This document shows, in pieces, positions 34,724-42,937 of a stretch of DNA of 54,754 nt (the stretch's first letter is position 1; the number at the start of each line of letters is the position of its first letter). A model generated the notes under the pieces. The model was not told the origin of the DNA. It did no database searches and saw nothing but the letters and a program-made list of their open reading frames with translations. A program made the translations under genes and the position numbers. The DNA is taken from assembly GCA_017541025.1 (NCBI GenBank), contig JAFXZY010000087.1, forward strand, positions 1 to 54,754. Reading direction: 5' to 3'. The DNA comes from Bacteroidaceae bacterium (GTDB lineage: Bacteria > Bacteroidota > Bacteroidia > Bacteroidales > Bacteroidaceae).

Positions 34724-35536
34724 TTACATTGCAAATGCATTGAAGCCACCGTCAACAACGGCAACGGTTCCTGTAACGAAACTTGATGCCTCGCTAATGA
34801 GATAATGTATAGTACCACACAGTTCTTCTGGTTTCCCAAAACGCTGGAATGGGGTCTGACGGATGACATCGGCTCCGCGTGCTGTCAGACTACCATCTTC
34901 GTTTGTAAGTAGGGCGCGGTTCTGGTTAGTCAGGAAGAAGCCTGGTGCAATAGCGTTAACACGGATGTTGGGTGTGAACTTCTTTGCCACCTCGTTGGCA
35001 AGAAAAGCTGTAAAGTTGCTGATGCCCGCCTTGGCTGCAGCATAACCCAAAACTCTTGTCATGGGTCGGAAAGCTGCCATACTGCTGAAATTTACAATGC
35101 TGCCTTTGCCAGCCTCAACCATTGGTTTCAGAAATACCTGGGTTGGGATTACCGTTCCTGTAAGGTTTACATTGAGAACTTTCTGGAACTCTTCAATCTT
35201 CACGTCGAAGAAAGTACCTGTGGGGCTGATAGTAGCACCAGGCATATTGCCGCCTGCTGCATTCAATAGGGCATCTACCTTTCCGTATTTATCCAGAACC
35301 GTCTTACATACTTTCTCACATGAATCCTGATTCATGACGTCGCATTGCATGAACATAGCATCACCGCCTTTCTGTTGGATATCGGATACAATCTCGTTTC
35401 CGATTTCCTCTTTACGTCCTAACAGTACTACGTGTGCACCCTGAAGTGCAAGATACTTGCCAATTTCACGACCCAGAACACCGGTTCCGCCTGTGATAAC
35501 AACCACATTGTCTTTAATATTGAATAGATTCTCCAT
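34724..35536 (-). CDS. SDR oxidoreductase, probable D-fructuronate reductase (mannonate oxidoreductase)
   Basis: A 270-residue classical SDR. The glycine motif is ITGGTGVLGREIG, the Asn in NAAGGNMPGA, the catalytic Ser in NFSSMAAF and Tyr-x-x-x-Lys in GYAAAKAG; FVTGTVAVVDGGFNAF closes the fold. Members next to uxuA in Bacteroidota are annotated as D-mannonate oxidoreductases and would replace the unrelated UxuB of E. coli, reducing fructuronate to mannonate with NAD(P)H. The position between two uxuA genes and the absence of a UxuB homologue in the operon support this; KduD-like activity is an alternative. Confidence 0.8.
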   Translation of the reverse strand: MENLFNIKDNVVVITGGTGVLGREIGKYLALQGAHVVLLGRKEEIGNEIVSDIQQKGGDAMFMQCDVMNQDSCEKVCKTVLDKYGKVDALLNAAGGNMPGATISPTGTFFDVKIEEFQKVLNVNLTGTVIPTQVFLKPMVEAGKGSIVNFSSMAAFRPMTRVLGYAAAKAGISNFTAFLANEVAKKFTPNIRVNAIAPGFFLTNQNRALLTNEDGSLTARGADVIRQTPFQRFGKPEELCGTIHYLISEASSFVTGTVAVVDGGFNAFAM

Positions 35537-35549
35537 ATTATATATACGA

Positions 35550-36728
35550 TTATTTGATTCCTAATTCATTATCTACAACGGCCATAACGCCTTCTACCTG
35601 TCCTAAAGCCAGCATACGTCCGTGGAAACTGTAGCCAGCATTGTAGCCCATCTTCTCATCGCCAAGCATAAGGGGAGCATGGTCAACACGCATGGGCAGA
35701 CCTGGTTTCTGTTTCTGGAAGATGCGAATCAGTTCTATGATATGGGCTCTTCCACCTAAGTGGCTGGCTTCCTTGAAGTCTCCATTAGGGAAAACAGTCG
35801 TGCTGCGCAGATGAACAAAGTGTGTTCGCTTGGCATACTTCTCTGCCAATGCAGGTACATCGTTATGGGCACCGGCACTGAGAGAACCGGCACAGAAGGT
35901 CAGCCCATTGTGCTCGTTGGGAACGGCATTTAGTAACCACTCAATATCCTTGTCGCAGGTAACGATACGAGGCAGACCCAGAATTTGCAGAGGAGGATCA
36001 TCCGGATGGACACACATATTCATATCCCACTCATCACAAACTGGCATAATGGCTTCAAGGAAATACTTCATGTTTTCGCGAAGCTTCTCTTGGGTAATCC
36101 CTTTATAAAGGTCGAGCAATGAACGGAATAACTCGACGGGTTTCTCCTCGTCTTCTTTAATATTACCATTAACAAACCCTTGGGTCTTAACGATGATATT
36201 ATCCACCAAACGATGTTCGTCCTCTGGTGTGAAGACCTTCTTCATTTCTTCCACCTTTGCAAGCGTTTCGGCTGAATAATCTGCCTCAGCGCCGCTACGT
36301 TTAAGAATCTGGCAGTCAAAGTAAGCAAACTCTGCATGGTTAAAGTATAGGCTGGATGTGCCATCACCATTAGGATTTTCCAAGTCGGTTCTTGCCCAAT
36401 CCAGAACGGGCATAAAGTTATAACAGATGGTATGAATGCCACATTTGCCCAGATTGGCAAGTGAAACTTTATATTTCTCAATCAGTTCGTCACGGTCAGG
36501 GCCGCCATATTTGATGCTTTCACATACAGGAAGGCTTTCCACCACGCTCCATCTGAGTCCAAAACTTTCAATATAGTCTTTAAGTTCTGTTATCTTCTCT
36601 ATAGTCCATATTTCCCCGTTAGGGACATCGTGAAGAGCCGTTACTATACCTTCTACGCCTATCTGACGTAACATGTCTAATGTTATTTTATCCTTACGTC
36701 CGAACCAGCGCCATGTTTTTTCCATCAT
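35550..36728 (-). CDS. Mannonate dehydratase paralogue, copy 2
   Basis: A 392-residue member of the UxuA family, first dehydratase of the operon. It keeps the core CVHPDDPPLQILGLPR and the N-terminal WRWFGRKDKITL, but the C-terminal active-site region reads MRVDHAPLM in place of MRPDHGHQM in copy 1, and GRMLALGQVEGVM in place of [13 protein letters not shown]. It may be a functional variant with altered substrate range or a backup. The 14-bp gap to the SDR gene and 17-bp gap to exuT place it firmly in the operon. Confidence 0.8.
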   Translation of the reverse strand: MMEKTWRWFGRKDKITLDMLRQIGVEGIVTALHDVPNGEIWTIEKITELKDYIESFGLRWSVVESLPVCESIKYGGPDRDELIEKYKVSLANLGKCGIHTICYNFMPVLDWARTDLENPNGDGTSSLYFNHAEFAYFDCQILKRSGAEADYSAETLAKVEEMKKVFTPEDEHRLVDNIIVKTQGFVNGNIKEDEEKPVELFRSLLDLYKGITQEKLRENMKYFLEAIMPVCDEWDMNMCVHPDDPPLQILGLPRIVTCDKDIEWLLNAVPNEHNGLTFCAGSLSAGAHNDVPALAEKYAKRTHFVHLRSTTVFPNGDFKEASHLGGRAHIIELIRIFQKQKPGLPMRVDHAPLMLGDEKMGYNAGYSFHGRMLALGQVEGVMAVVDNELGIK

Positions 36729-36745
36729 AAGTATATATGTTTATT

Positions 36746-38203
36746 TTAGATTTCAACTTTCTTGTACCTCGGTACGAGGGTCTTCATACAAGCCCATGCG
36801 ATAAGGTAGGCAACGGAACAGTAGCAAAAGATAATCATGTAACCGGCCTCCAATCCTTCGAATCCGAGGAAATGAAAATCGGAACCTAGTCTTTCTGTTA
36901 GGTCGAAAAGCCAACCTGCACCTTTATTGATAGCAAAGGAAGCAATACCACCCGTCATTGTGCCGATTCCGGTAATGGTGGCTATCGCACCCTTGGGAAA
37001 CATATCACCAACGGTGGAGTAGAGGTTAGCCGACCAAGCCTGATGGCCGGCTCCAGCCAAACCGATGATTATGGCAGGCCACCAAGCGCTGTATTGGCCC
37101 AACGGTTGTGCCAAAATAACAAAGATGGGAAGGAAGGCAAACATCAGCATCGCACGCAGACGACCCGAATAGGCTTCCATTCTGCGACGTACGATAAAGA
37201 ATTTGGGCAAGTATCCGCCAGCTGCAATGCTAACAACCGTTACGATAAGATAGACCACAAAGATGAGTGTGGCACCCATTGTTGAGTCACTGCGATGTCC
37301 GAATTGGACACTGAAGTAGGCTGGCGCCCAGAATAGCAGGAACCACCACACACCGTCTGTGAAGAATTTACCACAGATGTAGCTCCATGTGTGGCGAAGC
37401 AAGAAACATTTCCAAATGGGGATACCAGTCTGTTTAGGCTCTTCCACAACAGCGGGTACATCGTCAACATAGGCGTCATCCTGATTGACATAGGCTAACT
37501 CGTCCTTGTTCACATACTTGCTCTTTTCTGGCTTATCATACAAATAGTACCAGAAACCCATCCATAGGAATCCCAGTCCGCCAATGATGATGAAGGCCCA
37601 CTCCCAACCATAGGCTCGGGCCAGAAAGGGGATGGTGATGGGAGATACGAGTGCACCGACAGAGGCTCCTGAATTGAAAATGCTGGTTGCTAAAGCACGG
37701 TCTTTCTTGGGGAAGTATTCGGCAGTCACCTTGATAGCAGCAGGGAAGTTCCCGCTTTCGCCCATTGCAAGGACTATACGACATACCATAAAGAGCCATA
37801 CGCTGGTGGTGGAGATGGCCAGAGCCAGTGTGCTGCCAGCCTCTAAGGCTTGCATGACTTCTTTACTCTCCAGTTCGTGAATATACATCGTCAACCAACC
37901 GCAACCTGCATGCAGACAGGCACCAAGACTCCAGATGAAGATGGCGATGATATAGCCTTTTTTTGTTCCTACCCAGTCGATGAATTTGCCCGAGAAAAGA
38001 CTGATAAATGCATAGAAAAGGGAGAATGCTGCTGTGATATTGCCATAGTCGGAATGCGACCAATGAAATTCGGGAGCAATAAAATCTTTCCACGTCAACG
38101 ACAATACCTGGCGATCCAGATAATTCACTGTGGTGGCAAGAAAAAGCATAGAACAGATAACCCATCGGTAATTGGTCATCTTCTGTGGAGCGTTAGCGTT
38201 CAT
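36746..38203 (-). CDS. exuT: MFS hexuronate transporter (ExuT-like)
   Basis: A 485-residue MFS protein of the anion:cation symporter branch, with 12 predicted helices. RWVICSMLFLATTVNYLDRQ and GESGNFPAAIKVTAEYFPKK (the ACS signature around helix 4-5) match ExuT/GudP transporters, which import glucuronate, galacturonate or related acids with protons. A hydrophilic loop of about 45 residues in the middle (KSKYVNKDELAYVNQDDAY) is longer than in E. coli ExuT. As the first gene of the operon it probably supplies the substrate for UxaC. Its promoter and a 13-bp palindrome lie just upstream. Confidence 0.88.
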   Translation of the reverse strand: MNANAPQKMTNYRWVICSMLFLATTVNYLDRQVLSLTWKDFIAPEFHWSHSDYGNITAAFSLFYAFISLFSGKFIDWVGTKKGYIIAIFIWSLGACLHAGCGWLTMYIHELESKEVMQALEAGSTLALAISTTSVWLFMVCRIVLAMGESGNFPAAIKVTAEYFPKKDRALATSIFNSGASVGALVSPITIPFLARAYGWEWAFIIIGGLGFLWMGFWYYLYDKPEKSKYVNKDELAYVNQDDAYVDDVPAVVEEPKQTGIPIWKCFLLRHTWSYICGKFFTDGVWWFLLFWAPAYFSVQFGHRSDSTMGATLIFVVYLIVTVVSIAAGGYLPKFFIVRRRMEAYSGRLRAMLMFAFLPIFVILAQPLGQYSAWWPAIIIGLAGAGHQAWSANLYSTVGDMFPKGAIATITGIGTMTGGIASFAINKGAGWLFDLTERLGSDFHFLGFEGLEAGYMIIFCYCSVAYLIAWACMKTLVPRYKKVEI

Positions 38204-38237
38204 TTTTGTTATTTAGGTTTATTAGTTAATTTGTTTG

Positions 38238-38268
38238 CAAATATAGCAAGAAAAAAGATAGCACACAA
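38238..38268 (-). promoter_or_regulatory. Promoter of the hexuronate operon
   Basis: Minus strand: -33 TTG (38266-38268), 20-nt spacer, -7 TATATTTG (38238-38245), with a leader of about 28 nt to the exuT ATG at 38203. The -33 box lies inside one arm of the palindrome at 38257-38294. Confidence 0.7.
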
Positions 38269-38294
38269 TCTTTTTGCATAAATTGTGTGCTATC
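38257..38294. promoter_or_regulatory. 13-bp perfect inverted repeat over the -33 box: operator and/or terminator
   Basis: GATAGCACACAAT (38257-38269) and ATTGTGTGCTATC (38282-38294) are exact complements with a 12-bp spacer. The exuT -33 TTG is in the downstream arm, so a bound repressor would block the promoter. Read on the minus strand it is followed by TTTTTT, so it can also terminate transcripts coming from nadE and the C_GCAxxG_C_C gene. The arm word recurs at 34691. Confidence 0.7.
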
Positions 38295-38322
38295 TTGTAT
38301 TATTTTTGCAGGAAATTAAGCA

Positions 38323-38799
38323 CTATTTCTGCTTATTCTGGAGATATTCGGCAAAAATCCTTGCAGCACTTTCTACTTTTTGGGCACAGGGACGTTTCTT
38401 GTAGTATGCTTCATTTCTTTCATCGGGTACATAGGTGTTTTTTACCACAGGACAACCGTTCAGTCCCAATAGTTCGGCACAGATAATGGAGCCGTTCCTT
38501 TGTTTGAATGTCTCCAGCAGTTCCTGAACCACCTTGTAGCAGGCAGCCTTTCCTTCACGGTCGGCACCTTCCGTCTGTCCGCAATCCAAGCCTGCCAGAA
38601 TCACCAACCCTGAAACAGTGCCGCACATCATACGCATCCTGCCTACGCCTCCTCCAAATCCTGCTGCTATACGTTTAGCCATCGTATCGTCTAATCCATA
38701 TAGGTCGGCAAAGGCAGCTACCACACTTTGTGCGCAGCCGTAACCGCTCATAAAGTTCTCTACGGCACGTTGTATTCTGTCTTCCAAATCCTGACTCAT
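38323..38799 (-). CDS. C_GCAxxG_C_C family protein
   Basis: A 158-residue cytosolic protein with the ordered cysteines that name the family: GYGCAQSV, a glycine-rich GGGVGRMRMMCGTVSG, GLDCGQT and two further cysteines (CYKVVQ, CAELLGLNGC). The spacing suggests metal or redox binding, but the function of the family is unknown. It is the last gene after nadE (65-bp gap filled by a repeat) and precedes the palindrome at 38257, which may be its terminator. Confidence 0.85.
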   Translation of the reverse strand: MSQDLEDRIQRAVENFMSGYGCAQSVVAAFADLYGLDDTMAKRIAAGFGGGVGRMRMMCGTVSGLVILAGLDCGQTEGADREGKAACYKVVQELLETFKQRNGSIICAELLGLNGCPVVKNTYVPDERNEAYYKKRPCAQKVESAARIFAEYLQNKQK

Positions 38800-38808
38800 T
38801 CCTTCGTC

Positions 38809-38855
38809 CCTATAACTTCCCTATAACTTCCTCTTTAACTTCCCTTTTAACTTCC
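38809..38855. repeat. Degenerate 11/12-bp tandem array (CTATAACTTCC)
   Basis: CTATAACTTCC CTATAACTTCC followed by TCTTTAACTTCC and CTTTTAACTTCC fills the gap between nadE and the next gene. Confidence 0.75.
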
Positions 38856-38864
38856 GTAATATAT

Positions 38865-40790
38865 TTACAGTGTCTCGCATTCTTTTAGCCATATAGCAGA
38901 TGAGGCATCAGTTGGCATACGCCAGTCGCCGCGTGGCGAGAGTGAACAACTTCCCACCTTTGGCCCGTCGGGCAGACAACTGCGCTTGAATTGCTGCGCA
39001 AAGAATCGGCGATAGAAGGTTTTGAGCCAGTGCTTTATTACATCATCTGTATATGCTGTGCCAAAGGCTTCCTTGGTCAGGAAGAACACTTTCCCAGGAC
39101 GGAATCCCCATCTTAGCGTATAGTACAGGAAGAAGTCGTGAAGTTCGTATGGTCCCACAAGGTCTTCTGTCTTTTGTGTGATATTGCCATTATCATCGGC
39201 AGGGATAAGTTCTGGGCTGATAGGCGTGTCTACAATATCCCTCAGAATGGTTCTTGTGCTATCGTCTTCTATGCCCCAAGCTACCCATTTTACCAAATGG
39301 CGAACCAGGGTTTTGGGGACGGAAGTGTTTACGCCATACATACTCATGTGGTCTCCGTTGTAAGTAGCCCAACCCAAAGCCAACTCGCTCAGGTCACCCG
39401 TTCCTATAACCAGACCGTTCATCTGGTTGGCAGCATCCATCAGAATCTGGGTACGCTCGCGAGCCTGTGAATTCTCGTACGTAACATCATGATTATTCAT
39501 GTCGTGTCCTAAATCCTTAAAGTGCTGGATGCACGCATCCTTGATGCTAATCTCCCGTATGGTGATTCCCAATAGCTTCATTAGATTTACTGCATTGGTA
39601 TAGGTGCGGTCGGTAGTGCCGAATCCTGGCATTGTAATTCCTACTATACCTCTACGATTAAGGCCTAACCTGTCAAATGCTTTTACGCATACCAGCAGTG
39701 CCAAGGTGCTGTCCAAGCCTCCGCTGATGCCTATCACCACGGTCTGCACATTGGTGTGACTGATACGCTTGGCAAGTCCCTCGGTCTGTATGCTGAAGAT
39801 TTCCTCGCAACGTTCGTCAAGACCTTTGCCTGTTGGAACAAACGGATGGGCATTTATCTTTCTTGTCAGGTTGAACTCGCGTGTCACGGTTCTTTCTGTA
39901 TCTATAATAACAGCTGTGTCCTTACGCGACAGGGAGGCACAAGTGGCAAACGTGGTATTAATACGACGCTCCATTCTGATGCGCTCCACATCAATCTCCG
40001 TTTCCAGTAATTGCGTGCTCAGCTCATGACGAGGTGTTTCAGCCAGCAGCATTCCATTCTCATAGATAAGCCCCTTAGCGCTGTACACCACATCCTGTGT
40101 ACTCTCACCGTATCCGCAGCTGCTAAAGACGTAGCCTGATATGGTTCGGGCACTCTGTTGTTCCAGCAGACTCTTCAGATAAGAGTATTTACCAACCAAG
40201 TCGTTGTCGGCACTTAGGTTGAAGATGATTTCTGCCCCTTGCATAGCCAGATAACTGCTGGGAGGGATGGGTGCCCACACATCTTCGCAGATCTCCACGC
40301 CGAACGTGCAAGATGGTGTGCGGAACAGAATGAGCTGGTTCAGGGGAACCTGCTGCCCGCATATCAGCAGCAAACCGGCAGGTATGTCGGTCCCGCTTGT
40401 GAACCAACGTTTTTCGTAAAATTCCTTGTAGTTGGGCAGATAGGTTTTGGGAATCATTCCCAGAATCTTACCTTTCTGAATAACGGCAGCGCAATTCAGA
40501 AGCGAGCCCTTGTAAGGCACAGGCAGCCCCACAATACTGATGATATCCAAACTACGGGTAAAGTTCATCAGGTGTATGAGGGCCATTTCTGCTTCATCCA
40601 AGAGGAGTTGCTGCTGAAAGAGGTCCTGACACGTATATGCCGTGAGCGAGAGCTCTGGCAGACAGATGATTTCTACGCCATGTCCTTCTGCCTGAACGAT
40701 GAGCGATTCTATCTGCTCTACGTTATATTGGCAATCAGCAACCTTTACAGAAGGGATTGCAGAAGCTACTTTTACAAATCCGTGGTTCAT
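38865..40790 (-). CDS. nadE: Glutamine-hydrolysing NAD+ synthase
   Basis: A 641-residue two-domain enzyme. The N-terminal nitrilase-type glutaminase has its triad in CLPELSL (Glu46), GMIPKTYLPN (Lys115) and GVEICEDVW (Cys168). The C-terminal ATP-pyrophosphatase synthase has the P-loop IGISGGLDSTLAL and GTGDLSELALGW. It makes NAD+ from nicotinate adenine dinucleotide with glutamine as nitrogen donor. Length is in the range for the glutamine-dependent form. It follows htpG by 52 bp, with a heptamer array in between, so co-transcription is possible. Confidence 0.95.
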   Translation of the reverse strand: MNHGFVKVASAIPSVKVADCQYNVEQIESLIVQAEGHGVEIICLPELSLTAYTCQDLFQQQLLLDEAEMALIHLMNFTRSLDIISIVGLPVPYKGSLLNCAAVIQKGKILGMIPKTYLPNYKEFYEKRWFTSGTDIPAGLLLICGQQVPLNQLILFRTPSCTFGVEICEDVWAPIPPSSYLAMQGAEIIFNLSADNDLVGKYSYLKSLLEQQSARTISGYVFSSCGYGESTQDVVYSAKGLIYENGMLLAETPRHELSTQLLETEIDVERIRMERRINTTFATCASLSRKDTAVIIDTERTVTREFNLTRKINAHPFVPTGKGLDERCEEIFSIQTEGLAKRISHTNVQTVVIGISGGLDSTLALLVCVKAFDRLGLNRRGIVGITMPGFGTTDRTYTNAVNLMKLLGITIREISIKDACIQHFKDLGHDMNNHDVTYENSQARERTQILMDAANQMNGLVIGTGDLSELALGWATYNGDHMSMYGVNTSVPKTLVRHLVKWVAWGIEDDSTRTILRDIVDTPISPELIPADDNGNITQKTEDLVGPYELHDFFLYYTLRWGFRPGKVFFLTKEAFGTAYTDDVIKHWLKTFYRRFFAQQFKRSCLPDGPKVGSCSLSPRGDWRMPTDASSAIWLKECETL

Positions 40791-40798
40791 TCTTAAAT

Positions 40799-40826
40799 CG
40801 GTTAGCGGTTATGGGTTAGCGGTTAG
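40799..40826. repeat. Heptamer array (CGGTTAG)
   Basis: Four units in register, CGGTTAG CGGTTAT GGGTTAG CGGTTAG, lie in the htpG-nadE gap. Confidence 0.8.
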
Positions 40827-40842
40827 AGACTGTTATTTTTTT

Positions 40843-42894
40843 TTACTTTATCATCTCCACACTTCTCTTTACAAAGCGGGTGAGAGCCTCGCCTTTAAGC
40901 ATTCCGTTCTGAAGAAGGGCCAGGTCGATGAGCTGATGAACGCGTTCGTTGCCGTCAGCGTATGCTTTCAGCACATCGTTCTTCTTCTTGTTCTCTGCCT
41001 GAATGTCGTCACCACACTTCTTCAGGTTGTCCTTCTCCTCCTGAGTGATTTCCTCTGGCTTCTTCTTGTCCTGTTCCTGACGCAGTACAGCCTGGCGTGC
41101 TGACAGTCCTTTTATTTCAGCCTCAATGGGCTTCAGGGCTTCAGCTGTATTGGCCTCACTGTCTTCCAGAACCTCTTTAATGAGCGGTGCATCAGTATTC
41201 AGTACCAATGTGTACATATCAGGCATGTCGCCATAGAAACTCATGCCGGGTTGCAGGCGTGCCATTTCCTTCATACGGCGCATATATTCGCTCTGGGTTA
41301 TCATAACGGGAAGCTGATTCTCGCCCAATGCCTGAACCTCTACATGGAAGTCGGTCTTGGCGTTACGAGGCATCTGGCTGTTGAAGATGCTCGAAAGCTT
41401 ATCGCCTCTCTCAGCCTCCAGCAGTTCGCGCTTGGTCTCTTCCTTCTGGATGAGGCGGTCTATTACATCGCCGTCCACACGTGTAAAGGTGCTCTTCTCC
41501 AGTTTACGCTCCAGCATACCCACCAGTGGAGTGTCCAGCTGTCCGTCCATCAGCAAGACGCTGTAGCCTTTCTGCTTGGCAGCCTCGATGTAAGTGTACT
41601 GGGCATCTGGGTCATTGGCATACAGATATACAAGTTGGCCGTCCTTATTGGTCTGGTTGTCCTTAATGAGGGTTTGGTATTCATCCAGCGTGAAGTATTT
41701 GCCTTCTGTATCCTTCAGCAGGAAGAAAGCCTTAGCCTTTTCGTAGAAGTCCTCTTCTGAAAGCATACCGTAGTGGATGAAGATCTTTATGTCGTCCCAC
41801 TTCTTCTCAAAATCCGGGCGGTCTGATTTGAAGATACTCTGCAGGCGGTCACTTACTTTCTTGGTGATGTATGAACTGATTTTCTTAACGTTGGCATCAC
41901 TCTGCAGATAGCTACGGCTAACATTCAGCGGGATGTCTGGACTGTCTATCACACCATGCAGCAGAGTCAGGAATTCAGGCACGATGCTTTCTACAGAATC
42001 CGTCACGAATACCTGATTGCAGTAGAGCTGAATCTTGTTGCGCTGCATCTCTATATTGTTCTTAATCTTGGGGAAGTACAGAATACCCGTCAGGTTGAAG
42101 GGGTAGTCCACATTCAAGTGAATCCAAAACAGCGGCTCGTCAGCCATGGGGAAGAGGTGACGGTAGAACTCCTTGTAGTCCTCGTCCTTCAGTTCACTGG
42201 GCTTCTTAATCCACAGCGGCTCTACATTATTTATAATATTGTCCTCTTCTGTATCCACCTGCTTGCCGTCCTTCCATTCTGTTTTCTTGCCGAATGCAAC
42301 GGGTACGGGCAGGAAGTGGCAGTACTTACGCAGCAGGTCTTCTATCTTGTTCTTCTCCAGAAACTCCTGGCAGTCGTCGTCGATGTGCATAACGATGCTG
42401 GTTCCACGGTCTTCCTTTTCCACTTCCTCCAAGGTGAACGAAGGGCTGCCGTCGCAACTCCATTTCATAGCAGGAGCGTCCTGATAGCTCTTAGTAATGA
42501 TGTCCACCTGTTTGCTGACCATAAAGGAGCTGTAGAATCCCAGTCCGAAGTGGCCAATAATGGCATTGGCATCATCCTTGTATTTGTCCAGAAAGTCGTT
42601 GGCACCAGAGAAGGCAATCTGGTTGATGTACTTCTCTATCTCATCGGCAGTCATACCTATACCACGGTCGGTAACGGTAATGGTCTTGGCATCCTTGTCA
42701 ACGCTAACGGTTACTTTCAGATCTCCCAGTTCGCCTTTGAATTCACCCTTGCCGCTTAGGGTTTTCAGTTTCTGCGTAGCATCTACGGCATTGCTTACAA
42801 TCTCACGCAGAAAAATCTCATGATCACTGTACAGGAACTTTTTTATTACGGGGAAAATGTTCTCTGTTGTAACCCCGATATTACCTTGTTTCAT
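40843..42894 (-). CDS. htpG: Molecular chaperone HtpG (Hsp90)
   Basis: A 683-residue Hsp90 homologue. The GHKL ATPase site shows IFLREIVSNAVDA (Asn), VTDRGIGMTADE, and IIGHFGLGFYSSFMVS; the middle domain carries DSPDIPLNVSRSYLQSD. It refolds or holds client proteins in the cytosol, driven by ATP. The C-terminal domain includes a lysine/glutamate-rich coiled stretch (EITQEEKDNLKKCGDDIQAE) longer than in E. coli HtpG. It lies 43 bp after clpC on the same strand, forming a stress-protein pair. Confidence 0.95.
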   Translation of the reverse strand: MKQGNIGVTTENIFPVIKKFLYSDHEIFLREIVSNAVDATQKLKTLSGKGEFKGELGDLKVTVSVDKDAKTITVTDRGIGMTADEIEKYINQIAFSGANDFLDKYKDDANAIIGHFGLGFYSSFMVSKQVDIITKSYQDAPAMKWSCDGSPSFTLEEVEKEDRGTSIVMHIDDDCQEFLEKNKIEDLLRKYCHFLPVPVAFGKKTEWKDGKQVDTEEDNIINNVEPLWIKKPSELKDEDYKEFYRHLFPMADEPLFWIHLNVDYPFNLTGILYFPKIKNNIEMQRNKIQLYCNQVFVTDSVESIVPEFLTLLHGVIDSPDIPLNVSRSYLQSDANVKKISSYITKKVSDRLQSIFKSDRPDFEKKWDDIKIFIHYGMLSEEDFYEKAKAFFLLKDTEGKYFTLDEYQTLIKDNQTNKDGQLVYLYANDPDAQYTYIEAAKQKGYSVLLMDGQLDTPLVGMLERKLEKSTFTRVDGDVIDRLIQKEETKRELLEAERGDKLSSIFNSQMPRNAKTDFHVEVQALGENQLPVMITQSEYMRRMKEMARLQPGMSFYGDMPDMYTLVLNTDAPLIKEVLEDSEANTAEALKPIEAEIKGLSARQAVLRQEQDKKKPEEITQEEKDNLKKCGDDIQAENKKKNDVLKAYADGNERVHQLIDLALLQNGMLKGEALTRFVKRSVEMIK

Positions 42895-42937
42895 ATTTTG
42901 TATAATTAAATTTCAATTTAGAATGAGGAGATAAGAA

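Noticed and set aside
41956-42759. Open frame of 267 codons antisense to htpG
   Set aside because: The htpG frame has all Hsp90 motifs; the antisense frame is a composition artefact.
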